Positions 13,143 to 23,900 of a DNA stretch of 64,000 bases are shown here, piece by piece. Position 1 is the stretch's first letter. Every line of letters begins with the position of its first letter. The translations under genes and the position numbers were made by a program. The DNA lies in NCBI GenBank assembly GCA_013339895.1, contig JABACO010000021.1:4396016-4460015 (forward strand), in the 5' to 3' direction. The stretch is from Ephydatia muelleri. Taxonomy: Eukaryota > Porifera > Demospongiae > Spongillida > Spongillidae. The notes under the pieces are model-generated. The model was not told where the DNA came from. It worked only from the letters and a program-made list of their open reading frames with translations, and made no database searches.

Positions 13143-13442
13143 ACAGTACCTACCCCTATATCAACCCACCCTTGGGAAAATATGCACTATTCATAGTGAT
13201 GTTGTGTTCCTAGCGATCGCCTCAACCCACAGCTAATGAGATTCACAAATGTTCCTAGCGATCGCCTCAACCCACAGCTAATGAGATTCACTTTTGAAAG
13301 TGAACTCATTAGCTGTGGATCGCTAGGAACACAGAAACCTAGCCTAACATCACTATGAATAGGGCATATTTTCCCACAAGTACTGTACCCTCATATCAAC
13401 CCCATGGTCTAGGGGGGTTGATATAGGGGTAGGTATACTGTA
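13143..13442. mobile_element. TA-flanked MITE with long inverted repeats
   Basis: Left end CCTACCCCTATATCAACCC matches the right end GGGTTGATATAGGGGTAGG in inverse, each next to TA. This fits a Tc1/mariner-type TA target, although no transposase is present. The interior is a second inverted repeat (CACAGCTAATGAG and CTCATTAGCTGTG, with GTTCCTAGCGATCGC). Part of the left arm, about 55 bp from GTTCCTAGCGATCGCC, is duplicated in tandem at about 13208-13290. Confidence 0.75.
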
Positions 13443-13603
13443 TTCGCTTTCGATGTATTCATACAATAAATATCAATTGGATGTCTATTAGTGCTTACTT
13501 TTAAGTATCAGTGTCGGCGTTGTATTTTATTATATTCCTATAGTTATTTGAGACACTTTACACATCACGGATATGGGACGCTTACAGGAGCTCCACATCG
13601 CTT
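13443..13603. other. Short spacer, no feature
   Basis: About 160 bp between the TA-type MITE and the F1 snapback cluster. I see no coding potential or clear repeat. Confidence 0.4.
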
Positions 13604-14159
13604 CTACTTCATATTTTCAACACTTCATAGTGAAATGGTGTAGTATGAAGTGTTTTTATAACATTTTAACCGTGGGGCAATTTCCGCGAAAATTGCCCCA
13701 CGGTTAAAAATGTTATAAAAATGCATCGCGTTTGAATCGCTATAACTTCCCAGCGGATAACGCTATCGACTTCCTATTTTCAACACTTCATACAACACCA
13801 TTTCACTATGAAGTGTTGAAAATAGGAAGTCGATAGCATTATCCGTTGGGAAGTTATAGCGATTCACCAGCGATGCATTTTTATAACATTTTAACCGTGG
13901 GGCGGAAACTGTCCCAGTTTCCGCGAAAATTGCCCCACGGTTAAAATGTTATAAAAATGCATCGCGTTTGAATCGCTATAACTTCCCAACGGATAACGCT
14001 ATCGACTTCCTATTTTCAACACTTCATAGTGAAATGGTGTAGTATGAAGTTTTGAAAATAGAAGTCGATAGCGTTATCCGTTGGGAAGTTATAGCGATTC
14101 AAACGCGATGCATTTTTATAACATTTTAACCGTGGGGCAATTTTCGCGGAAACTGTCCC
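13604..14159. mobile_element. Cluster of abutting F1 snapback elements
   Basis: At least two F1 palindromes and one partial arm lie end to end. One copy is centred near 13795 and one near 14035, joined at about 13911 by CTGTCCCAGTTTCCGCG, where the right end of one runs into the left end of the next. The arms carry the same CGCGTTTGAATCGC and AACGCTATCGACTTCC blocks as the 12.1-kb copy. The ends are partly deleted. No coding capacity. Confidence 0.82.
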
Positions 14160-14621
14160 TAAAACGTTATAAAATGCATCGCGTTTGAATCGCCGAACGG
14201 TTAATGCTATCGGCTTCCATAATACACCATTCTCTGTGTGTAATTGCACAAGCAGTGCAGACGTTACGAGGTCAGATACCCCATGGGGTTTTAAACCTCC
14301 ACAGCTTCAGATAGGAGCAATCAAAATCGCATCAAATTCGGTGTATAGGTAGGTGCATGATGTGTTCGGTTCGTGTTACGGATATACAGCTGTGCAGAGT
14401 TAATGCACATATTCACATATTCCAAAATAAATTTCCATAACTTCTTTGTTCCGCCCATTTTCCGCCTTAGCCGGTTCTTTTCTACCCCCCCCCCCCCAAT
14501 TAATAACCAATCAACAACTCAATTAACAGCCTTCGATGCAATCAACGGTGTCCCGTAACTGTTTCTCAATTTCTGGTGTATAAAAGGTGAGCTAAAAGAA
14601 TAAGCTACATTTCAGCGTGAG

Positions 14622-15575
14622 ATGGCTCAAGCTCAGTTGCCACAGTGGTTGGTTGACCACATCACGTATAGGGATCTCTGCAGAGCATTGTCTGACGTCG
14701 AATCCACGGTGCATTGGTGCCAGCGACACAAACTCCTTGCAGAGAGGAAAAGCTGCCCGAAATGTGGACGGGAAATGCACCTCGTGAAGAGGAAAGCAGT
14801 GAATAAAGAGGAAATGGGATGGAGATGCCCAAGGAAGGGTTGCAGGCTGGAAGTGGCTCTGCGTTCAGGGACTTTTTTTGAAGGTACATTTTATTTTATG
14901 AAATGGCTTAATTTACATGCATGAGTCTTATGCAGTTTCTTTATCCTGGCCTTTTATCCATTACAGGAAGTAAATTGGGTATAGAAAAGATTATGAGAAT
15001 GGTGTATCTCTGGTCTGTAAAGACACCCCTTGTCAAAATGAAGGAAGAAATTGAAGTAAGGCTATAACATGTGCTTTATACATCCATCTACATACATGTC
15101 TGCTTTAAACAGGTTGCTGCCCAAACGGCCGTGGACTGGTACAATTTTATTTGTGATGTCTATGCTCAGTATTTTATTCATCACCCAACCATCATTGGAG
15201 GACTAGGAGTGGAAGTAGAAATTGATGAGAGCAAGTTTGGGAAGAGAAAGTATAACCGAGGCAGGCAGGTGGAAGGTCACAGGGTGTTTGGAGGAACAAA
15301 GAGAATAACTGGGCTTCCTAGTCGAGGTCAATCGCAGAGATGCTGCCACACTCCTCCCTCTCATCCAGCAGCACATTCGTCCTGGCAGTATCATCTACAG
15401 CGATGAATGGAAGGCATACAGTAGAATCACAGCAACCACCGGTATGTCACATGAGACTGTCAACCACTCACTTCACTTTGTGGACCCGGCTACAGGCGCA
15501 CACACAGGGTGTAGAAGCGATGTGGAGCTCCTGTAAGCGTCTCATGAGAGAAGAGAGGACTATGCATTCAAATCT
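14622..15575 (+). pseudogene. ISXO2/Merlin-type transposase, spliced, frameshifted
   Basis: Three exons join in phase: 14622-14883, 14967-15055 and 15113 to about 15330, with GT-AG introns. Residues 45, 48, 69 and 74 are cysteines of an N-terminal zinc ribbon (CPKC and CPRKGC). Exon 3 carries EIDESKFG, the first catalytic Asp of the DDE fold. A one-base shift near 15325 breaks the frame; the second Asp (YSDEWKAY) is then in another frame at about 15393-15416. Another shift near 15490-15500 precedes the segment with the last acidic residue (GVEAMWSS). At least two frameshifts plus the loss of the C-terminus make it inactive. Family membership is clear from the motifs. The function, cut-and-paste transposition, is family knowledge. 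Confidence 0.8.
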
Positions 15576-16191
15576 GTTTGTAGTCTCTGTGTTTTTCCTC
15601 TGTGGTGTTGTACATCCTCTGTAGTAGTATTCTCTTTGACAACTACTTTATGTGCATGTTGAGTTCCCATACAACTGGTCCTTCGTACATGACATAAAGC
15701 CCTCATTTGACACTCTGCATAGGTACGTGTAAGTATATGCACTGTCCCATAGATTGATACACACACCATGATCCCATAGGATTGGTCCTCTAAAGGTGTA
15801 CACTTGCCAAACACATGGCAAAGAATAACACTATGTTCACCGCAACATGCGTAAGCCTTTTAAGTTCCTATTCATTCACATTATATTTCTGTGGCCAGTG
15901 GAGAAGCATGTGATAAAGCTTTTCTATTTGCCATGACCCTTGCTCAACTTAACCTTATGTACATGTATGCCACTCTAACTACGTGACTTAGTTTCTTTTT
16001 GCCCACTGAATGTTCAGATATATGAACACACCCTATGCTGGTTCAACACCCTTATGACTGTGTACCAGTATACATTGTGTAAATGAACCTTCACTTGCAC
16101 ACACCCATACATACTGTACACACACACAAACACATGCACATACACACACATACACATACACATACACATACGCATACACATACACTTGCAT

Positions 16192-16247
<56 letters not shown>

Positions 16248-18122
16248 CTAATGTCATACATGCATTAATGCATACCAGAGATCTATTGGCTGTATCCTGC
16301 CATGAAGACAAGCAGTCAATGATACTTCTTTCAAGCAAAAATGAATAATTTAATATTAGCATAGAGATGCATGAATATTGAAGCATATCATTATAAATGT
16401 CGTTTTCGGCTATCGCTCCTTGAGACTTTAAGTTCCTACACATCACATCATCCTTATCTAGTTAGTGTAGAAGTAAAGCTTTCTTATCTGACATAATATT
16501 TGGTCAACTTCTCATCATTTGTATACCATTCCCACTTAGCTATATCGCTTACACACTGCAAAGACTTTGGTCCCTATTTGCCCACACAATGTTCAGCTCA
16601 CACAGAGTACATAAACATGACCTCATGTTGGTTCACACATGTGCAGATTGGTCAGTACAATTCTTGAGCACAACACACACACACAATACTATGCACTATT
16701 ACACATGTGGCAAAACATTATAACACTCTTTAATAATGACTGTACACCCGCATGCATTTGAGTATGTCTGTCCTCTGACTCGTTCTCTGCATATTTAAGT
16801 TTGAACAGCTCAAGAGGCCACTGATTGTAGTCTTAATTTCTGCTCTACAGTCTGTGTTTTCCCTCTGTAGTCCTCTCTAGAAGTATTCTCTTCCCTTAGT
16901 ACACTATCTAGAACTCTGTGCAAGTTCACCAATAAAAGCTTACAGCCTTTTTTCTCTCCTTTGGAATTTGCCAGCAGCATAATGGATATTGTTGCCAGCT
17001 TGCATCTGTATGTCTGTAAGGGGGGGGGGGGGGCCTACCACGATCTGCAATAATAGTATATGTTCAGTAATTTCATTGCCATACACTAGTACGTAACATC
17101 TGAACAGGCCATCTTTTCCATGGCCATCAGCACAATGTTGCATGTCCTAAATTGCACTGTGTATGTCATATGTATACATCAGATTGCTGTTCCTGGCCCT
17201 CTCACATAAGTACAAAGTACATATCCTATCGTTGCAGAAGTACTTGTACGCTCATTTAATCCCCTGATTACAACTAGTGCGATATGCAACGCTGTGCTGC
17301 CTCTTCTGAATGAAAAAGGATGTATACCACACAGGTTTGTTTTAAGGATGATGTTTCTGCCTGGCCTATCGAGATGTACTTTATTGTACCTACCCTATCA
17401 GTGCAGAACTGTGGTAGGTCAGGACCTGTGGTAAGTTTACACAGACATAAAGAGTAAGTTGAAGTGTAATATTCATTATTCAAGAATGGCAAAGGTACAT
17501 TTACTGAATGTATACTACACATGTATAAGAGTGTGTGAACCAGCATGAGGGCATGTTTATGTACTCTGTATCAGCTGTGTGGGCAAATACAGACTGACAG
17601 CAAGTGGTACATAAGCCACATAGCTTAGTTAGACATACAGAATGATGAGAAGTTGAGCAAGGGTGATGCCAAATAGGAAAGCTTTATTACATGCTTGTTC
17701 AAATAAAGATTATGTGAGTGTATATGCGCCTTACGCATGTTGTGGTGAATGTAATTCTATTCTTTGCCATGCGTATACAGTGTGTTGGGTCGGTGTACAC
17801 TGTACGTGTACCTTTAGAGCACCAATCTCCTGATAAGATGTATGTTCAAAGGAGCAATCCTATGGGAACATGATCAATGTACCAATCTATGAGGACTTTA
17901 CAGAGGACCAATTCATGATGCATGTAAAAAGGACCAATCCTATGGGGGACACTGCATGTAGTTACACGCACCTATGTAGAGTCTCAAGTGGGGGCTCTAT
18001 GTCATGTTGTATGGGAACTAAACATGTACATAGAGTAGTTGTCAAAAAGAATACTTCTACAGAAGATATATGTGCAACAAAGATACGTGAAACAAATACT
18101 GAGAAAACACACAGAGTGCAGA
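15576..18122. mobile_element. Nested inverted-repeat insertion within the transposase
   Basis: The two ends are mutually inverted. CTCTGTGTTTTTCCTCTG to TTGACAACTAC at 15585-15645 mirrors 18030-18115. 15640-15690 (CCCATACAAC) mirrors 18000-18030, 15850-15870 mirrors 17730-17760, and 15900-16055 mirrors 17540-17690. A further partial copy of the end lies near 16845-16915, and another of the interior near 16500-16650. The arms are diverged and contain TATGGGAC-type tandem variants near 17850-17960. It contains no recognisable gene. It is a nested MITE-like insertion or rearrangement that separates the transposase body from a second copy of its C-terminus. Confidence 0.65.
16110..16246. repeat. 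(CA)n microsatellite
   Basis: An imperfect then perfect CA dinucleotide run, with ACACAT variants at 16130-16195 and uninterrupted CA at about 16194-16244. It produces spurious Cys-Val and Thr-His ORFs on the two strands. Confidence 0.97.
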
Positions 18123-18125
18123 AAG

Positions 18126-18396
18126 CTTAGTGAATAAAATCAGTGGCCGCCTGCACAAACATGCCAACACTCTTCTCGCCCTGGAAGCCAGCGATGAGTG
18201 GAGTTCATACAATCAGCTGTCTGCGACCACAGGATTAACCCACCAAACAGTTCATCATTCTCTGCATTTCAGGCGCACACACGCAAGGGATCGAAGCAAT
18301 GTGGAGCTCATGCAAGCGAATGCTGCGAGAGGAACGAACTATGGATTCGAAGCTTTTTGTTACCTATCTCCCCGAATTTATGTGGAGAAGAAGTGA
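18126..18396 (+). pseudogene. Second copy of the transposase C-terminal region
   Basis: It translates in one frame to DEWSSYNQLSATTGLTHQ-type sequence, homologous to the YSDEWKAY segment at 15393 and onward. In a shifted frame it continues with GIEAMWSSCKR and ends YLPEFMWRR, a typical ISXO2-family C-terminus that the first copy lacks. Thus the DDE C-terminal third occurs twice, at about 15330-15575 and here, on either side of the nested insertion. The copies differ by many substitutions and a deletion, so this is not a recent simple duplication. Confidence 0.7.
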
Positions 18397-18770
18397 GAAG
18401 TTCTCTTCTTTTTTCTCTTAATGTACCCACATCAATTCATTGCCTAGGTGAGGCAAAAATAGTTGCAAACGGCTAGCCGCTTAATTTAAGGCGGAGAATG
18501 GGCGGAACCAAGAAGTTATGAAGTTTATTGTGTGCATTAACTTTGCACAGCTGTATATATCCGTAACACGAACCGAACACATCAATAGCGACACCTATAC
18601 ACCGAATTTGATGCGATTTGATTGCTCCTACCTGAAGCTGTGGAGGTTTTGAACCTCATGGGGTATCTGACCTCGTAACGTTGGCACTGTGCTTGTGCAA
18701 GACACCGAAGTACATTTTCACACAGAGAAATGGTGTATTATGACGTGTTGAAAATAGGATGCCATAAGAT

Positions 18771-20584
18771 ACTTACACAGTAAAAAAAACGTATGCAATC
18801 AACATGAGATACACAAATAACAAATTGGTAGCACGGTAATAAATATGTTGACTATACTGTAGCCCATTTATTATAGTAAGTCTTCATGATAATAATATTC
18901 CACGGATATTACAAATCTCGATTTGAACCAAATTACCTCACTATCCAATATGTTATGTAACTTAATCTAGTTCGTCCTTACGCAGGCCTAACCAAAGTAT
19001 AATTGACAACATGTTTATATGTCTGAATACCAATGCTTTGAGTCTAACACGATAATGTCAAAACAATGTGAGTAGAGCTATGAGATAATGTTAAGTTTTG
19101 ATGGATCAATCAGGAAACATATTGCCATGTCATTACTAAAGATCTCTGGTTTTCTTCAGCAGGGTAGTTTTCTTCTCTGCAATAAAAAGAAATGATGCAA
19201 TAAAAAAGTAAATCAAGTGTGGTCCGTTTGTCCAACCGCAAAACCAAAAAGGCTCTGCAAACAAATTTCAAGAAGGAAATATATTCTAAGCCATTAGGAT
19301 GCACACAAAAAAAAACTTACAACCACCAAGCTTTCCCTGTATTCTTGGTCAGGATGACCCACCTATGCAGCCTATGTTTCCAATCCAAAATGTTACAGAT
19401 TGTACAAAAAAATTGCAAGGAGGGAATCATACACACATTGTTTTTGTTTCTTGCTAATCCATGTTAACTGAATTGGTGCTTCTGACTTGCTATAGGGATG
19501 TCCCTTCATGGTCATCTGTGAAACCCAGCCTTTAATATGGTGAAACTAGGGTTGTGCGGCAATTGAGGTTTCTTAGATCACAGGTTACTAATGAAATAGC
19601 TTCCTTACAGCTAATAATTGCAATAGGATTGGATACAGTACAGTCACTTAAGTCCATTAAATAGGAAATATACAGTATGAGACAATATGAATAATTATGA
19701 ATACCATTCACCTGTAAAACTGATCTCAGGGAATAAAATAAAAAGCCTTAAAACAAAAACAATATCCCCAACAATAGTCCCCAACAAAGGATCACATTGA
19801 CTGAGCATCAGTCAACAATAGATCCACTTGGTTAAAAAGAGTTTTCAGAAGGTTATATTATTAATCACACACAACAATTATGTTTTAATTTGTGCTATGC
19901 AAGAATGTCTTCCTGATGCAGCTACAGCCACAAAAATATGTGGACTGACCAGGATGAGAGATGCAAGTAGCTACATTTACAGGGCAAAATGATGTGCTAT
20001 TGTTTCTGACCAAAACCTAACACTAGAATAAAACTAAATTAATATTTTAGGGCATGTGATGTAATGCCATTGTCTCTATAACTTCACTCAATCTTAATAC
20101 TGTAAGTTCACTGCGCAACACACTGGACTGATATACTCAACCACTGTTTAACTAGTCTTTCACATTTGTGTCCTGAATTGATTCTACTAACGTATTGCTA
20201 TTATTCTGAAGGGGTCAGGGGAAAATGGATCAGGCATTTAGCCCGGCTGTGCAGAAGTAGTTGTCCTGCCACAAGTATATGGTAGCATCTCTGACTAGAG
20301 TCGTGTGACATTTCAGTGACATAAAAGCAACAGCCTGACCCTGCATGTAAACTACATTTCTTGAGGAGATATCTTTATTCAGACTAATACATGACAAACA
20401 TCCTTACCTAACAATACATTCAAAATACCATGCGTATTAATATTTACTTCCTAGTAACTAAAATCAGACTTATACTGTATACTGTGTTTACCACAACAAA
20501 GTGTGCAGTTTCTTAGTGGCATATAAGTTCAGAATGTCGATACACACAATGCACCATTTGCTATTCGAATCAACGTTATAAAAT
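18771..20584. other. Intergenic, no gene recognised
   Basis: AT-rich sequence between the transposon and the 3' end of the RBMX2-like gene. The short ORFs here (for example 19110-19304 minus and 19219-19467 plus) lack family resemblance. The 3' UTR of the minus-strand gene may extend into this stretch, but I cannot place its end. Confidence 0.5.
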
Positions 20585-20832
20585 GGGATCGTTTCCACAA
20601 AAAGGGACCTAACACACGTTTTCAAGATATGAAATTCTTAGATATTCTAGAAGTCTGAAATGTCCTCTTCACATTGTTCATTATGAACTGAAAATCTGAG
20701 TATCTGTCTTGGAGTTGTATGACTCTGAATTTTTAATTAGCCATACATTTCAACGCAAGTGTTAAATTTATATTGCACTTACTGGAAATTTAATAATGTA
20801 TGAATTAGGTCCCTTTTCGCGGAAACGATCCC
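20585..20832. mobile_element. Family F2 MITE just downstream of the RBMX2-like stop codon
   Basis: A 248-bp element with termini GGGATCGTTTCCACAAAAAG and, in inverse, GGGATCGTTTCCGCGAAAAG. The interior has AGAAGTCTGAAATGTCCTCT and CATACATTTCAACGCAAGT. Flanks AAAT and ATAT allow an imperfect 4-bp AT-rich duplication. It lies 77 bp beyond the minus-strand stop codon at 20910, so it is probably inside or at the edge of the 3' UTR. Confidence 0.82.
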
Positions 20833-20909
20833 ATATGTAGAAAAAAATTACAGACTTACACATTTGAGGCAGAATAATGTTTATACCCATCAAATTAAAA
20901 TATTTACCT

Positions 20910-23900
20910 TCAATCCTTCTTTTCCCTCTTCTCTGCATGTTTCTTCTTACGCTTCTTTGATGGCGCCATTTTTTCACTTGGAGATAAAGGAGGACTTGGA
21001 GAAGGGCTTTGTGTTGGTGTCCTTGGGGCACAACCTTTCTCAACAATATCGTTTCCTTGCTCATCCTTTGGTCTACGATATTCCTTTACATGATCTACCC
21101 TCAATGTTCTGCCACAAAGCTATAGTTTAATGTACATTGCAATGCATGTAAGTGATAAATAATTTGCACATCATACTGTATATAAACATCATCAAAACAA
21201 GCCACGTCTTTCTATAGTTTCACAGTATAATTTCATTTTATCTTGCCTACAATCAATTTCACTATTTTTCAATTTATTTATGATTTGAGTAAGGAAGCCG
21301 TGTTGACACTCAATAGCTACAGGCAAATAACATAATACAAATTATGCTTGGCACTTATATATTCTTATGGTGCAAATTCATGTATTTAATAAGGCATGAC
21401 TAATATTGAAGTACATAATAATACACTCACATAAACATAAATTCTTATGAATACATTGAATTAGTAATGTATTTATGACCATTGTTAGCAAGAAAAACTA
21501 CACCCACCCTTCATATACACAACTATTTCTCATGAATGAATATAACTAAACCTTTAAGCTGCCTCACCACCTGCTGTAATCCACAATTACCAAATGTGTC
21601 GGGACCAACTAATGTTAATAGTAATATTATTTAGTATCCTTAGCACATTCGGAAGACCGCATCATAGTTCTAATCATGCACATTGTCCACTGGATTTTAA
21701 CTTCCTCTCATATCTTTATTCATCATGTAACATCTTTTTGCTGCCATCTCTCAATGTGCCCAGTGCACCTTGCCCACTACAGTATCTTCCATGGTTTTAT
21801 GCATATCCGCCCTGCTTGGTAGGGCCATAATCAATATCTACTCAGGATAGATTTAAAATATACAGTACACATCCGACATTTGTGTAACCACAATAATAAT
21901 CCCCCCAAAAATGTGCATGCACTACATGACAAGCATTGTTCTGTAAATAGAGGTAGATTGCGTAATGCAACATTGCAATCAAAAGCAGCACGTAAAGCAC
22001 CGTAGGAACTAACCTTTATTCCATTCAAATTATCAACAGCAAGAATTGTACTTCTTTGATCTTCATAACCAATGAAACAGAAGCCTTTTCCCTTCCCTGT
22101 CTTTTTATTCCTAACAAGATTTATGTTTATAATCTCACCATACCTGTGAAATAAATAGAATACAGCTAGTAAGACAAGTAAATGGCACACGATTTTTGAT
22201 AATTAATCACTGAAATGATACTTCATTCTATATCTATTTCAGGCCACAAAAGTATAGAATGACATAGATATCAATGAGTGCTAGACTCAAATACTAGTGC
22301 TGTTTGTTCTGTCAAAGGGGAAAGTTGCATAAAATGCTACTTACAAAATTAAGTGCGATACAGCTCTAGCTGTTACATTTTGTCTGATTCTCAGTACACT
22401 GTGTTGAGAACACTTCAGACTTCTAGAATATTTATTTTAAGAACATACATCAGGTCCGCTTTCACTGCAACGATCCCAAATACATAAAACAATATAAGAA
22501 TAAAGTGACACGAATTGAGCCATATTTGTTAGTTGCTGTTCAAATTATGTGTACACCCATGACTAACATTCATAAGGATGACTGAGTGCAAGTACAAATC
22601 TATAATGGAATACACAAACTACTACAGAAGAAGAGAAATCCAAATGCAAAAAAGCGATCATAGAAAACAAAGGGTAGAACCAATAATTAGCTAATTGTGT
22701 AATATACTAGGTGTGAGAACACCACTTAGAGACATAAGACCAGAAGAAGCAGAGTAGATGAACAACGCGGTACTGATCATGCTGTCTGACAGGGACTCTG
22801 ATGGTAACCAAACATTTTGTCCGCAAGAGACTGTCCTGGAGGTCTGTTGAGCTAACAGCATTGTTGAGACTCTCAACCATTGTGTCATGGTCAATGAGTC
22901 TAGCCAAGGAACTACGCCATGCAAGAGATTAATTGGAGATATCGGCATCAACTACCCGAGAACTTGTCAGACTTTATATGTGTTACTAACAATGAACGAT
23001 AATTATTGCATTTGTACGATGTATGGAGGCAAACAGTGACAATATACAACAGCGTATACAGTATGAAACTGTGCCAAATGACTGCAGCATATATAACATC
23101 CTGGCCTATTATACTGTATTCCATCTGTGGGTATATGCAGGTTATGTGCTGGAATTTTCACCTTCATTTACAAAGTGCAGTGAGACCTGTTAACTGCCCA
23201 TCTTACCACAGATTTATCTTTGTTAAAATACAACTCTTCATAACCAAGTGCCCACAAATCAAATATGAATAATATAACCACCCTAACAGTAAAATCGATT
23301 ACCATGTAATTCATGGTAAATGGCAGTTTTGAATACATCACTATAAAAATGTGATGTTTGCTAACATTAACATTTTTATGGCCAGTAATCATGATTGAAT
23401 GGATTGAGACAACTAAATAGAATTAGGAAAACAACAACAGCAGGATAAACTCAGCTTGAATAAATTATTTTTGCTGTAAATAAATGATTATTAAGTCATT
23501 TAAAATTAACTGATTGATAATTGGGATGTTAAAGTTATATTCATTTTTATTCTTATGCCATTGTAACAAGCAAAAACTTTCATATAACAAGCTGCAGTAC
23601 AGTTAAATTTTCATGATTATGAGACACAACTAGAGTACATACCCCTAGCTGCTATGTTAACATTCATTGGTCATTTAGATCTGTTCTACAATGCAATGCA
23701 TCAGTGCATCATCGCAGCCACAAATTGTTTGCAAGACAACACAATAACAAACACATATAATTATTAACTTTTTTTGCATGTGTAACACCTTATCAAACCA
23801 TAATACAAAGCTTGAGATAACACGCACACAAGATACAACTGTGTCACCGACTCTATCACTATAGCAACCAATTTATATATCAATCTGTTTCTGGTTGCGA

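Larger units (their letters stand above)
14160..18770 (+). mobile_element. ISXO2/Merlin-like DNA transposon, 4.6 kb, defective
   Basis: Long diverged terminal inverted repeats: about 14166-14462 (ACGTTACGAGGTCAGATACC, CTGTGCAGAGTTAATG) mirrors about 18486-18765 (GGTATCTGACCTCGTAACGT, CATTAACTTTGCACAG). Between them is a spliced transposase of the IS1595/ISXO2 type, the group that includes eukaryotic Merlin elements. The transposase is broken and a large inverted-repeat insert fills the middle. The outer TIR shares GCATCGCGTTTGAATCGC with F1 snapbacks, which ties the non-autonomous F1 and palindromic elements to this lineage. The left end abuts the F1 cluster. I could not fix a target duplication. 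Confidence 0.8.

Noticed and set aside
16014-16446. Cys-Val-rich ORFs
   Set aside because: They come from the CA microsatellite.
22691-22951. Two overlapping ORFs in RBMX2 intron 3
   Set aside because: No family resemblance, no splice link to either side; treated as intronic noise.
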